In this document: one piece after another, positions 1-6,658 of the stretch
Numbering within the stretch: position 1 is the first letter of the stretch
Layout of the letters: every line of letters begins with the position of its first letter
The notes under the pieces: model-generated
Database searches by the model: none
What the model saw: the letters and a program-made list of their open reading frames with translations, nothing else
Told to the model about the DNA's origin: nothing
Translations under genes and position numbers: made by a program
Source of the DNA: Clostridia bacterium
GTDB taxonomy: Bacteria; Bacillota; Clostridia; Oscillospirales; Ruminococcaceae
Direction of reading: 5' to 3'
DNA length: 11,099 bases
Assembly (NCBI GenBank): GCA_021152595.1
Contig: JAGKVC010000114.1
Location: 1-11,099, forward strand

Positions 1-18
1 TACAACATATATGTTGTA
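1..18. promoter_or_regulatory. Perfect 18-bp palindrome upstream of the first gene
   Basis: The first 18 bases form a perfect dyad: TACAACATA followed by its reverse complement TATGTTGTA. It lies 46 nt before the preferred start of the first gene. AT-rich uninterrupted palindromes of this size are common operators for dimeric repressors, for example PadR-, TetR- or GntR-type. This is inference: the promoter, if any, is cut by the window edge, and no regulator gene is visible. Confidence 0.35.
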
Positions 19-64
19 TATGCTAACAAGCAATAAAGTCAAGCCAATAGAATGGAGGAGAATT

Positions 65-466
65 ATGGTAGTGGAAGATGCGGATAAAAAGCTAATTAGG
101 CAGTTTATAAATGAAGTATATGACAATTATTTACCTGCTCTAAAAGAATTACAAAAGTCTGAAATAAGCAAACTAATTGAGAACACGGAATGTTTAGTTA
201 AAGATCCCTCAATCCAAAACATGATAGAGGTGCTTGATAATATTGATTGTGAATCATATATGGATGTTTTTGAAGTCCTTATAAATTGGATTGCGAACGA
301 TTCGACTCTATTCGCTTATTTGTTTATGCTTAAACATGAGAATGCAACATTGGAAGCGTTGATTCTAAATGAAAAATATAATCCCTTAAGTAAATACTTA
401 GTGAACAACCTATATTTATGCAAAAAAGATTGGATTCGAGGAGAGGATAAAAATGAAAATGAATAA
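65..466 (+). CDS. Hypothetical AT-rich helical protein, 133 aa
   Basis: The frame is open from position 11, but the ATG at 65 is the likely start because GGAGGAG (54-60) sits 4 nt before it; the upstream ATG at 11 has no comparable site. The product begins MVVEDADKKLIRQF. It is rich in Leu, Glu, Lys and Asn, looks almost entirely helical, and has no signal peptide or membrane segment, so it is probably cytoplasmic. I recognise no family. Its 3' end overlaps the start of the lipoprotein gene at 453 by 14 nt, so the two are likely cotranscribed and translationally coupled. Base and codon use is strongly AT-biased compared with genes to the right of 1220, which suggests horizontal acquisition. 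Function unknown. Confidence 0.7.
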   Translation: MVVEDADKKLIRQFINEVYDNYLPALKELQKSEISKLIENTECLVKDPSIQNMIEVLDNIDCESYMDVFEVLINWIANDSTLFAYLFMLKHENATLEALILNEKYNPLSKYLVNNLYLCKKDWIRGEDKNENE

Positions 467-1076
467 GATAATTTTAGCAATTTCGTGTTCTCTATTCCTA
501 TCAGTTCTATGCTTTGGATGCGGCGAAAACAGCAGTTCTACAGAACTTTCAAACGAAGAACAATCAGTTGCCGAACAATCTTTTGAACACACACAGGAAT
601 CAGTTACTAATCAAACTACTGTATCTGCGCTAGAATTGGAAGAAGAACAAACAACATCAATTGAAACCACAACTGAAACAAAGCAGAGTTTTACGCTAGA
701 TAATGACTTTGTAATTGATCAAGCTAAAAAATGCCGTTATTCGTATTCAATGTTTTCAATAACAATAGAAGAGATCGTTTCGCTGTTTGTTGAGGATGTA
801 TCCACAACCATCTTGCAAGGAGAGGAAATTGTAGAAAACGGATATTTAGACTCCGATGATATATTGGAAAAGATACCCGGCGGACCTGATCATATTTTCT
901 ATGTCATTATAGCAGGAAACTGTATGATATCTCCTCAAAATAGCTATTTGAGAAGATACAACGACAGTGCTATTTTGATTTCGCTTATATTTGATGATAA
1001 TTGTCAAGTTGTGAAAGAATATGTCGGATTAAATGCAGATTTAAAGACCTGTACGCTACAATATATGACACAGTAG
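453..1076 (+). CDS. Putative lipoprotein with acidic Ser/Thr-rich stalk, 207 aa
   Basis: The start at 453 follows AGGAG (439-443) with 9-nt spacing; a second ATG at 459 is less well placed. Residues 1-23 form a lipoprotein-type signal: basic MKMNK, a hydrophobic stretch, then Cys at 23 preceded by Gly. The lipobox (LCFGC) is imperfect because -3 is Cys. Residues 24-80 are a low-complexity acidic stalk rich in Ser, Thr, Glu and Gln, typical of surface lipoproteins held off the membrane. The C-terminal part (about 80-207) looks globular, mixed alpha/beta, with three Cys; I recognise no family. It overlaps the preceding gene by 14 nt and is followed within 20 nt by a terminator hairpin, so the pair forms a short operon. 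AT-rich like its neighbour. Predicted location is the outer face of the membrane; function unknown. Confidence 0.75.
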   Translation: MKMNKIILAISCSLFLSVLCFGCGENSSSTELSNEEQSVAEQSFEHTQESVTNQTTVSALELEEEQTTSIETTTETKQSFTLDNDFVIDQAKKCRYSYSMFSITIEEIVSLFVEDVSTTILQGEEIVENGYLDSDDILEKIPGGPDHIFYVIIAGNCMISPQNSYLRRYNDSAILISLIFDDNCQVVKEYVGLNADLKTCTLQYMTQ

Positions 1077-1092
1077 AATTAAAGCACACAAA

Positions 1093-1125
1093 AATCCCCC
1101 GATACTATTATAGCATCGGGGGATT
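1093..1125. terminator. Bidirectional hairpin terminator between convergent operons
   Basis: The arms AATCCCCCGAT (1093-1103) and ATCGGGGGATT (1115-1125) pair perfectly over 11 bp, and an inner CTA/TAG extends the stem. Read on the minus strand the stem is followed by TTTTT, a good intrinsic terminator for the kor operon ending at 1221. On the plus strand the U tract is poor, but the hairpin lies 17 nt after the lipoprotein stop and probably serves both directions. Confidence 0.8.
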
Positions 1126-1150
1126 CTATTATCCATATCAAAATGGGATT

Positions 1151-1191
1151 CCAAAGGGACAAGTCCCTTTGGCGGAGTTTGAGGCGGAGCC
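1151..1191. repeat. Compound palindromic extragenic repeat
   Basis: CCAAAGGGAC (1151-1160) and GTCCCTTTGG (1163-1172) make a perfect 10-bp inverted repeat with only AA between. A few bases on, TGAGGC-GGA-GCCTCA forms a second 6-bp hairpin. There is no U tract, so this does not look like a simple terminator. The tight double-palindrome layout between a stop codon and a terminator suggests a dispersed REP-like element. Dispersal is inferred; only one copy is in this window. Confidence 0.45.
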
Positions 1192-1220
1192 TCATTATCA
1201 ATCTGTCAGAGACACCTCTA

Positions 1221-1757
1221 TCAGCCTGCGTAGTCTGCGCCGAGCTGGAGTGCGCGCATGTTGTTGTCGATCGTATGCGCACGCTTTGCCGGCGTGTTCT
1301 TCTCGAGTGCCTTGCGGACAGTCTCGAAGGAGAAGATGCCGGTCTCGTGAAGCAGCTTGCCGAGCAGGACGATGTTTGCGCCCTTTGCAAGATTGTTGTC
1401 GTCTGCAAGCTGGGTTGCAGGGACATAGAAGGTCTCAATATCAGTGCGGTCGGTCTTTGCATCGACCATCGAGCAGTCAACGAATGCCTTGCCGCCCGGC
1501 TTGACATTCGGCATAAATGCATCGAAGGACGGGCCGTTCAGGACGACAAGCAGATCCGGCTCAAGCACCTGCGGCGAACCGATCGGCTCATCCGAAATGC
1601 AGACGGAGCAGTTGCACTTACCGCCGCGCATTTCCGGACCGTAGCTCGGCAGCCACGAAATTTCCTTGCCCTCAAAGAGCGCACAGTATGCGAGCAGCTT
1701 GCCGGCAAACAGGATGCCCTGTCCGCCGAAGCCTGCGAGCAGAATTTCATAGGTCAT
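1221..1757 (-). CDS. korC: 2-oxoacid:ferredoxin oxidoreductase, gamma subunit
   Basis: The 178-residue protein is the usual length for a free-standing gamma subunit of the 2-oxoacid:ferredoxin oxidoreductase family. It opens with the family's Rossmann-like glycine-rich segment (LLAGFGGQGILFAGK, residues 6-20), and the pattern SYGPEMRGG followed by CNCSVCISD is typical of KorC/VorC. With the alpha, beta and ferredoxin subunits it catalyses CoA-dependent oxidative decarboxylation of a 2-oxoacid, passing electrons to ferredoxin in the cytoplasm. The ATG at 1757 overlaps the korB stop by 4 nt (ATGA) and is preceded by GGGAGGT 8 nt upstream, so translation is coupled. It is the last gene of the operon, about 95 nt before the terminator hairpin. 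The substrate (2-oxoglutarate or branched-chain 2-oxoacid) cannot be read from sequence, so vorC is an equally possible name. Confidence 0.9.
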   Translation of the reverse strand: MTYEILLAGFGGQGILFAGKLLAYCALFEGKEISWLPSYGPEMRGGKCNCSVCISDEPIGSPQVLEPDLLVVLNGPSFDAFMPNVKPGGKAFVDCSMVDAKTDRTDIETFYVPATQLADDNNLAKGANIVLLGKLLHETGIFSFETVRKALEKNTPAKRAHTIDNNMRALQLGADYAG

Positions 1758-2539
1758 TTTGCGGCACCTCCCATTGCGAGCTTGTCAGCATTTGCTTCCT
1801 CCATGTTGACATCCTTGTAGACGCCGAGCGGATAGTAAGGAATGCACTCCTCCTGCAAACGCTTGATGGATTCCTTCGGGGTGAGGCCCCAGTTGGAAGG
1901 ACAGGTCGAAAGCACCTCGACGATCGAGAAGCCGTTGCCCTTCTGCTGGTTCTCAAATGCCTTGCGGATCATCTTCTTGGTCTCGCGGATGTGCGGAACC
2001 GTATCCACTGCGGTGCGGACAGCCAGCGCTGTACCGTCCAGCGTGGAGAGCATCTCACAGACATGGATCGGGTAACCTGCCTTGCGCGGATCTCTGCCGT
2101 AAGGAGAGGTCGTGGTGACCTGACCGGGCAGTGTGGTCGGCGCCATCTGACCGCCGGTCATGCCGTAGGTACCGTTGTTGACGAAGATTACGGCGATGTT
2201 CTCGCCTCTGGTTGCTGCGTGGACGGTCTCTGCCGTACCGATTGCAGCGAGGTCGCCGTCGCCCTGATAGGTAAAGACGTTCAGATCAGGTCTTGCGCGC
2301 TTGACACCGGTTGCAACGGCCGGTGCTCTGCCGTGCGGCGCCTCGATCATATCACATCCGAAATAATTATATGCAAACACGGAGCATCCGACCGGGCAGA
2401 CACCGACAGTATCGCCCTCAATGCCCATTTCATCAATGACCTCTGCGACGAGGCGATGAATGATACCGTGCGTACAGCCTGCACAGTAATGCAGACGCAC
2501 ATCACACAATGCGTGCGGTCTCTGGAATTTCACAGCCAT
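1754..2539 (-). CDS. korB: 2-oxoacid:ferredoxin oxidoreductase, beta subunit (TPP-binding)
   Basis: This 261-residue subunit carries the thiamine pyrophosphate site: GDGD at residues 93-96 followed after about 25 residues by NN at 121-122, the classical GDG...NN motif. An N-terminal CAGC (19-22) and CPVGC (48-52) provide Cys residues typical of this family. It binds the cofactor that attacks the 2-oxoacid carbonyl and works with the alpha subunit. The start ATG at 2539 shares its A with the last base of the korA stop (TAATG), and GGAGGT lies 8 nt upstream inside korA, so coupling is tight. Length and gene order match the KorB/VorA type, not the fused pyruvate:ferredoxin oxidoreductase. Substrate unresolved. 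Confidence 0.92.
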   Translation of the reverse strand: MAVKFQRPHALCDVRLHYCAGCTHGIIHRLVAEVIDEMGIEGDTVGVCPVGCSVFAYNYFGCDMIEAPHGRAPAVATGVKRARPDLNVFTYQGDGDLAAIGTAETVHAATRGENIAVIFVNNGTYGMTGGQMAPTTLPGQVTTTSPYGRDPRKAGYPIHVCEMLSTLDGTALAVRTAVDTVPHIRETKKMIRKAFENQQKGNGFSIVEVLSTCPSNWGLTPKESIKRLQEECIPYYPLGVYKDVNMEEANADKLAMGGAAK

Positions 2540-3600
2540 TACTTGATACCTCCGTTCAGCTTTCTGATCTCCTCCAGAACCTCATTCGGAGAGGGGATCA
2601 CACCGCCGGTTCTGCCGTAGAAGGAAACCGGGATCTTGCAGTCGAGTGCGAGCTTGACGTCGTCGATCATCTGGCCCATGTTCATCTCGACGGAGAGGAC
2701 AGCCTTTGCCTGCTTGGTTGCATCCAGAAGCTGCTTCTTCGGGAACGGCCACAGCGTGATCGGGCGGAACAGACCTGCCTTGATGCCCTCTGCTCTTGCC
2801 TTGTTGACTGCGGATTTTGCGATACGGGAGGTTGCGCCGAATGCGGTGATGACAATATCTGCATCATCGCAGAGATAGCTTTCGCCCTCGGACTCATTTT
2901 CTTCGATCACAGCATAGCGCTCATAACGCTTTCTGACCTGCTCCTCGAGGTCATTTGCCTCGATGTACAGCGAATTGACGATATGATGCTCACGCTGCAT
3001 CTTGGTTCCGACTGCTGCCCAGCCGGAATTATCTGCGCCCTCTGCGGAGATCTCCGGGAACTCGACCGGCTCCATCATCTGACCGAGCAGACCGTCGGAG
3101 AGCAGCATGACCGGAACACGGTACTTCTCACCGAGATCAAATGCACGGACAACGAGATTGACAACCTCCTGAACAGAGTTCGGTGCAAGGATGATCAGAC
3201 GGAAGTCGCCGTGACCGAGGCCCTTGGTTGCCTGCCAGTAATCCTGCTGAGACGGCTGAATGGAACCGAGACCCGGGCCGCCGCGCTCAACATTGACGAT
3301 GAGACATGGCACATCGGAGCCTGCGATATAGGAAATACCCTCGGACTTCAGCGAAACGCCGGGCGAGGAGGAAGATGTCATGACACGGGTGCCGGTTGCA
3401 CCTGCACCGAGAACCATATTGATCGCTGCGACCTCAGATTCTGCCTGAAGAAATACGCCGCCGCGCTTCGGCATCTGCTTGGAAAGATACTCGGAAAGCT
3501 CGGTCTGCGGGGTGATCGGGTAGCCAAAGAAGCACTTACAGCCTGCACGGATTGCGGCTTCAGCGAGTGCCTCGTTGCCTTTCATTAAAACCTTTTCCAA
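2539..3600 (-). CDS. korA: 2-oxoacid:ferredoxin oxidoreductase, alpha subunit
   Basis: This is the alpha subunit (353 residues) of the same enzyme. The motif GYPITPQTELSEYL (about residues 26-39), then QAESEVAAINMVLGAGATG with the serine run TSSSSPG, is the conserved pyrimidine-binding region of KorA/VorB. I place the start at the TTG at 3600: it follows AGAAAGGA with 9-nt spacing and gives an N-terminus MEKVLMKGNEALAEAA that matches the family as I know it. The frame stays open to a TTG at 3630, but that would overlap the upstream stop region and lacks a site; the ATG at 3585 would delete conserved residues. The gap to the korD stop is 19 nt. The close resemblance to proteins named VorB leaves a branched-chain 2-oxoacid substrate open. 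Confidence 0.92.
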   Translation of the reverse strand: MEKVLMKGNEALAEAAIRAGCKCFFGYPITPQTELSEYLSKQMPKRGGVFLQAESEVAAINMVLGAGATGTRVMTSSSSPGVSLKSEGISYIAGSDVPCLIVNVERGGPGLGSIQPSQQDYWQATKGLGHGDFRLIILAPNSVQEVVNLVVRAFDLGEKYRVPVMLLSDGLLGQMMEPVEFPEISAEGADNSGWAAVGTKMQREHHIVNSLYIEANDLEEQVRKRYERYAVIEENESEGESYLCDDADIVITAFGATSRIAKSAVNKARAEGIKAGLFRPITLWPFPKKQLLDATKQAKAVLSVEMNMGQMIDDVKLALDCKIPVSFYGRTGGVIPSPNEVLEEIRKLNGGIK

Positions 3601-3619
3601 TGAAAAAAATCCTTTCTGA

Positions 3620-3826
3620 TTAAGATTCAATTACGATGGCACAATCCGGACACATCATCGCACACATCGCACAGCCGATGCACGCATCATCATCTGTGCA
3701 GTACGCTGTAAACACGCCCTCTTTGTTGCGCTTCTCATGCTGGATCGCAACAATCCCTTTGGGACATGCTGTTGTGCACAGCTCACAACCCTTACAGCGG
3801 TCAAAAATGACGTTCATTTTTGCCAT
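3620..3826 (-). CDS. korD: 2-oxoacid:ferredoxin oxidoreductase, delta (ferredoxin-like) subunit
   Basis: A 68-residue polyferredoxin with two complete [4Fe-4S] motifs: C11-x2-C14-x2-C17-x3-C21 and C49-x2-C52-x2-C55-x3-C59, with Pro after the last Cys of each. It wires electrons from the TPP site to soluble ferredoxin. The preferred start is the ATG at 3826 (MAKMNVIFDRC); an ATG at 3838 sits only 1 nt from AAAGGA, too close, while 3826 has 12-nt spacing. Neither is ideal. As first gene of the operon it sits about 115 nt behind a strong promoter. The korD-A-B-C order is a common arrangement for this enzyme in Clostridia and Bacteroidetes. Confidence 0.88.
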   Translation of the reverse strand: MAKMNVIFDRCKGCELCTTACPKGIVAIQHEKRNKEGVFTAYCTDDDACIGCAMCAMMCPDCAIVIES

Positions 3827-3946
3827 AGGAGTTACCATTCCTTTCCATTCGTGATTACCGGAGAACCGGTGCCGCTGATCCGGAACCGCTGCCGCTTTGC
3901 AGCCGATTTTCAGATCAGATTAAACGGACGCTGTCCGACAACTTAT

Positions 3947-3975
3947 ATTATAACACATCATCTGCGAAATTTCAA
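3947..3975 (-). promoter_or_regulatory. SigmaA-type promoter of the kor operon
   Basis: On the minus strand TTGAAA (3970-3975) and TATAAT (3947-3952) are separated by exactly 17 nt. Transcription would start near 3940, leaving a leader of about 115 nt before korD. The leader can form small stems (CGGAC/GTCCG and ACCGG/CCGGT), but I recognise no riboswitch class. Confidence 0.8.
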
Positions 3976-4025
3976 GCCCTTTCGTCCGGAATTGTGAAAA
4001 AATTAACAGGGCTCCGGCGGAATGA

Positions 4026-4053
4026 GAAATTAGAAATTAGAAAGTAGAAATTA
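4026..4053. repeat. Four tandem 7-mers (GAAATTA)
   Basis: GAAATTA occurs at 4026, 4033 and 4047, with one variant GAAAGTA at 4040: four contiguous 7-bp units. The tract is AT-rich within GC-rich surroundings and lies between the CotH-like gene and the kor promoter. No coding function. Such tracts can vary in copy number by slippage. The rest of 3976-4103 shows nothing further I can name. Confidence 0.6.
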
Positions 4054-4103
4054 AGGTGTGCGATTCCGGTTCGGCAGCGAAGTGCGCACCGTGCAATCAG
4101 GAC

Positions 4104-4143
4104 GCACACCCGGTTTTGTACACAATCAGGTTCACGGGTGTGC
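4104..4143. repeat. Inverted repeat spanning the stop codon of the CotH-like gene
   Basis: GCACACCCG (4104-4112) and CGGGTGTGC (4135-4143) pair perfectly over 9 bp with a 22-nt loop and include the last codons of the gene. A further GGTGTGCG at 4055-4062 could pair with the same left arm instead. There is no U tract, so this is at best a weak or factor-dependent terminator, or a stabilising 3' stem. Confidence 0.4.
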
Positions 4144-5937
4144 TTCTGCAGGGGCTTCGCCGTTTTGAGTATATTGCTCCAGATATTCCATGATATGATC
4201 GCGGCGGGTGCTGTAAAATTCGCGCACCTCCTCCACGGATTCCTGATAAATGCGCTCCCCTGCTCTGCCGCTGTATACACTGCCCCAGAAACGCCCGAAG
4301 GTATCAATCGCGGGATCGCGATAAAACGCCGCCAGCGCATCAATCTCCGATTCGACACACGCCGCACTGAAATTCGTATCGGCAATCTCCGTGAACACCG
4401 CCGCAAACTGTTCACGGAAATCTGCATTTTCCAGTGCGCCGCGCAGCAGGTCGGCAAGGAAACAGTCATGTTCAAGCAGCCGCGCAAAGGAATCGTCATC
4501 CGACAATACCTCACCGTAGATGCCGGTGCTGTAATCCGTATCGAACATCAGAAAGCGCCATCTGCCGTCTGCATACGGATTTGCGGGATCGGGCGTTTCC
4601 GCCTTCCACATCGCAGAATTACTCTTATCCCAGTTCGCATTTGCAATGTAGACCTCACAGCTGATATAATCCATGAAGCTCTGCATATCGACCGCTTCGC
4701 AGAGCTGCGCATAGGCGGCAGGATCGGAAAAATCCGTCTCACTGATCCACTGCCGGAGCTGCTTCCATTCGGCGAAGGTCTCCTCGCTGCCCGCGTCCAG
4801 CGCCTCCTTTTTAATGATGCAGACATTCTTCTTCGGGATGCCGCAGTGCGCCTTGATAAACGCCGCATCCATTTTCTCGGTGAGCTCATACTGCCCCCAG
4901 AATTCGCCGTTGAGGAACAGGATGCACGGCGCCATGCCCTGCGTCAGGAAGGCACGCCCCGCCGAAAGCCGCTGATTCAGCCTGTCGCGGAACCGGGTGT
5001 ACATCGCATCGTTGCCGCCGTTGCGCAGCATCACCGTGTCAAATTCCGTCACCGGCGTACCCGCCGCTTCACTAATCACCGCGCCGGAAAACAGATCGCA
5101 ATTCAGCTTCGGCAGACCGTATACGGAGCGCGCATAGAGATTCAGGCTCTTTTGCGCATAGGAGCGCGTTGCGCCGCCGTGTACGCGGATGCCGATCTCC
5201 TGCGCGGCAAGCTGTCTGCCGTCCGCAAAGATTTCCAGAGAGGCAGGGCGTTCCCATTCTCTGCCGCTCTGACTGTAATTTGCCGGAATGCGGTAATCCG
5301 GCAATGACGCATCATAATCGTCGCTGTTTCTCCATTGCATGTAGGTTTTGCCGAGGACGAAAATGCCGGTTTCTTCATCAAAGAGACTGCGCTCGTCCGC
5401 CGCAAGAGAGAGAATCTTCATATCCTGATAATACGCGGCTTTCGCGCCGAATCCGACAAAATAAGTCTGCGATATAACCGGACTGCGGCTGCCGTCCGCT
5501 GCAATCGCCATTGCCCGCACAACCGTCGCCTTATCCACCGGCGATTTCGGCGGCACATAGGCAGGATACGCCCCCGCAGGCGCAAGCCTCGTATGCATGC
5601 TGACCGTATTCGGCTCCGCGGAACGGTCTGCAATCGCAATCGGTTCGGAATAGCACGGGCTCTCCGCCGTCGGCGTGCTGCCGTCAAGCGTATAGTGAAT
5701 CTCTGCGCCATCTTCGGCGAAAAGCCTCAGCATAAAATCTTCGTCATAAAATCCGCCTGCCGCCGAAAAGCGCGGTGCTTCTGCGGTCAGTTCCGCATCC
5801 GGCTGAACCGGTACCGCTGCGGTCTGCACGGGTTCGGGCGGTATCTCAGAGGATGCTGTTTTTGTGCTGCATGCCTGCATCACGCCGCCGGATGCAAGCA
5901 GAATCAGGATTGCCGCGCAAATCTGTGTGTGTTTCAT
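4132..5937 (-). CDS. CotH-kinase-domain surface lipoprotein, 601 aa
   Basis: Residues 1-23 form a lipoprotein signal ending at MQAC (Cys23). Residues 61-102 (FYDEDFMLRLFAEDG, then IHYTLDGSTPT) match the chitobiase/beta-hexosaminidase C-terminal Fn3-like module often found before CotH domains. The CotH domain follows at about 170-590, with RVHGGATRSYAQKSLNLY (251-268), NWDKSN (435-440) and FDTDYS (465-470) as the conserved kinase-like core; the two Asp-bearing motifs correspond to the catalytic Asp residues known for CotH. In Bacillus, CotH phosphorylates spore coat proteins. In Ruminococcus and relatives, similar proteins are extracellular and diverse, so the substrate here is unknown. The start at 5937 follows AAAGGAG (5945-5951) by 7 nt, and a consensus-like promoter lies about 50 nt upstream. 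Monocistronic, next to a spore-protein gene. Confidence 0.85.
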   Translation of the reverse strand: MKHTQICAAILILLASGGVMQACSTKTASSEIPPEPVQTAAVPVQPDAELTAEAPRFSAAGGFYDEDFMLRLFAEDGAEIHYTLDGSTPTAESPCYSEPIAIADRSAEPNTVSMHTRLAPAGAYPAYVPPKSPVDKATVVRAMAIAADGSRSPVISQTYFVGFGAKAAYYQDMKILSLAADERSLFDEETGIFVLGKTYMQWRNSDDYDASLPDYRIPANYSQSGREWERPASLEIFADGRQLAAQEIGIRVHGGATRSYAQKSLNLYARSVYGLPKLNCDLFSGAVISEAAGTPVTEFDTVMLRNGGNDAMYTRFRDRLNQRLSAGRAFLTQGMAPCILFLNGEFWGQYELTEKMDAAFIKAHCGIPKKNVCIIKKEALDAGSEETFAEWKQLRQWISETDFSDPAAYAQLCEAVDMQSFMDYISCEVYIANANWDKSNSAMWKAETPDPANPYADGRWRFLMFDTDYSTGIYGEVLSDDDSFARLLEHDCFLADLLRGALENADFREQFAAVFTEIADTNFSAACVESEIDALAAFYRDPAIDTFGRFWGSVYSGRAGERIYQESVEEVREFYSTRRDHIMEYLEQYTQNGEAPAEAHP

Positions 5938-5986
5938 ATGTGCGCTCCTTTGCCGTGATGGTTATATTGGTCCTTTGTTATCCTCT

Positions 5987-6015
5987 ATTATATCAGAACA
6001 TGCCGCAAATAGCAA
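5987..6015 (-). promoter_or_regulatory. Promoter of the CotH-like gene
   Basis: On the minus strand TTGCTA (6010-6015) and TATAAT (5987-5992) have a 17-nt spacer. It lies just past the spore-protein terminator, so the CotH-like gene has its own vegetative-type promoter, which argues against strictly spore-specific expression. Confidence 0.75.
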
Positions 6016-6027
6016 GCCGAAGAAAGC

Positions 6028-6058
6028 AAAAAGGCTCCGCCCGGAAGCGAAGCCTTTT
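6028..6058 (-). terminator. Intrinsic terminator of the spore-protein gene
   Basis: On the minus strand AAAAGGCT-TCGC pairs with GCGG-AGCCTTTT (12 bp with one G-U pair) around a TTCCGG loop, and the stem runs into five T. It starts 15 nt after the spore-protein stop and separates it from the CotH promoter. Confidence 0.88.
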
Positions 6059-6072
6059 GCATCGGAATGAGA

Positions 6073-6252
6073 TTACTGCATCTTGTAGGCGTCGATCATT
6101 TTCTTGACCATCTGGCCGCCGATCGAACCTGCCTGACGGGAGGTCAGGTCGCCGTTATAGCCCTTGTTGAGCGTGACGCCGACTTCACTTGCAGACTCCA
6201 TCTTGAAACGTTCGAGGGCTTCCTTGCCCTTCTGTGTCATTTCACCCTTCAT
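6073..6252 (-). CDS. Alpha/beta-type small acid-soluble spore protein, 59 aa
   Basis: The C-terminal half, EVGVTLNKGYNGDLTSRQAG followed by SIGGQMVKKMI, carries the SASP signature: the ExGV segment containing the germination-protease site, then the R-x-x-G-S-x-G-G-x-M/I-x-K-x-[LM]-[IV] DNA-binding segment. These proteins coat spore DNA in A-like form, protect it from UV and heat, and are degraded at germination. The ATG at 6252 is the start: AAGGAGAG lies 7 nt upstream, and 59 residues is close to family length; the longer open frame to 6366 adds an unrelated leader. An insertion (NKGYNG) follows the protease-site region compared with the usual LG-x-D, a mild oddity. Monocistronic, with its own terminator. 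It marks the host as an endospore former or a recent descendant of one. Confidence 0.92.
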   Translation of the reverse strand: MKGEMTQKGKEALERFKMESASEVGVTLNKGYNGDLTSRQAGSIGGQMVKKMIDAYKMQ

Positions 6253-6284
6253 GGTTATACTCTCCTTTTCTTGCGCATTGGCGC

Positions 6285-6319
6285 ACTTCGGCAGCCGGTT
6301 TGAAAACGCCTGCCGAAGT
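6285..6319 (-). promoter_or_regulatory. Perfect stem-loop in the leader of the spore-protein gene
   Basis: ACTTCGGCAG (6285-6294) and CTGCCGAAGT (6310-6319) pair perfectly over 10 bp with a 15-nt loop, about 20 nt before the ribosome binding site. A small GCGC-CAAT-GCGC stem follows. There is no U tract, so it is more likely an mRNA-stabilising or translation-affecting leader element than a terminator. Confidence 0.5.
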
Positions 6320-6352
6320 TGCAGAACGCTTCGATGTTCGCTGCCGTGATAG

Positions 6353-6381
6353 TAGTATAAACGCATGCAGCGCGATTATCA
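6353..6381 (-). promoter_or_regulatory. Possible forespore-type promoter for the spore-protein gene
   Basis: On the minus strand TATACTA (6353-6359) differs in one base from the sigmaG -10 consensus CATnHTA. A TGATA (6377-6381) lies 17 nt upstream, a weak fit to the -35. The position, about 100 nt before the start and ahead of the leader hairpin, suits a SASP gene. The -35 is poor, so this is tentative. Confidence 0.3.
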
Positions 6382-6414
6382 AAGGAATCTTCTGGAATGA
6401 AATAAACTTGCAAT

Positions 6415-6609
6415 TCAGATCATTTTCTGTTCAGAAGAAAGATGCAGAACAGGCTCCGCAAAGCGCTCCTCATCACTTTGTGTTTCTGATGAAGAAACTG
6501 GTGGACGACTATTTATATTGCACCCTGATAAAAACAGAAAGGTTCCTACACATAAAATCATAGAAGTTTTTCTTCTCATTGCATATACCGGCTTTCCTCT
6601 GTAGCACAT
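6415..6609 (-). CDS. Small putative lipoprotein, 64 aa
   Basis: The protein has a basic n-region (MRRK from residue 11), a hydrophobic core and a textbook lipobox LSGC at residues 27-30, followed by a short polar, Ser/Glu-rich tail of about 34 residues ending at the stop. The start at 6609 is supported by AAGGGAAGG about 10 nt upstream; the internal ATG at 6579 gives a more conventional signal peptide but has a poorly spaced site. A clear promoter (6659-6687) lies about 45 nt upstream. The mature part is too short for an enzyme. It could be a lipid-anchored tag, an inhibitor or a remnant of a longer lipoprotein. I recognise no family. Confidence 0.6.
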   Translation of the reverse strand: MCYRGKPVYAMRRKTSMILCVGTFLFLSGCNINSRPPVSSSETQSDEERFAEPVLHLSSEQKMI

Positions 6610-6658
6610 TCACGGATTACCTTCCCTTCTGTAATTTGCAGCACGGCTGCCTGATTTC

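Noticed and set aside
1143..3588. Several long plus-strand open frames opposite the kor operon
   Set aside because: They are mirror frames of GC-rich kor genes, which match known families over full length with ribosome binding sites and overlaps. The plus frames have no recognisable motifs.
3827..3946. Riboswitch or T-box in the kor leader
   Set aside because: Only short 5-bp stems are visible. I found no conserved class signature and no terminator before korD.
4138..5307. 389-codon plus-strand open frame opposite the CotH-like gene
   Set aside because: The minus frame has a signal peptide, the CotH motifs and a promoter. The plus frame is Arg-rich, as is usual for antisense shadows.
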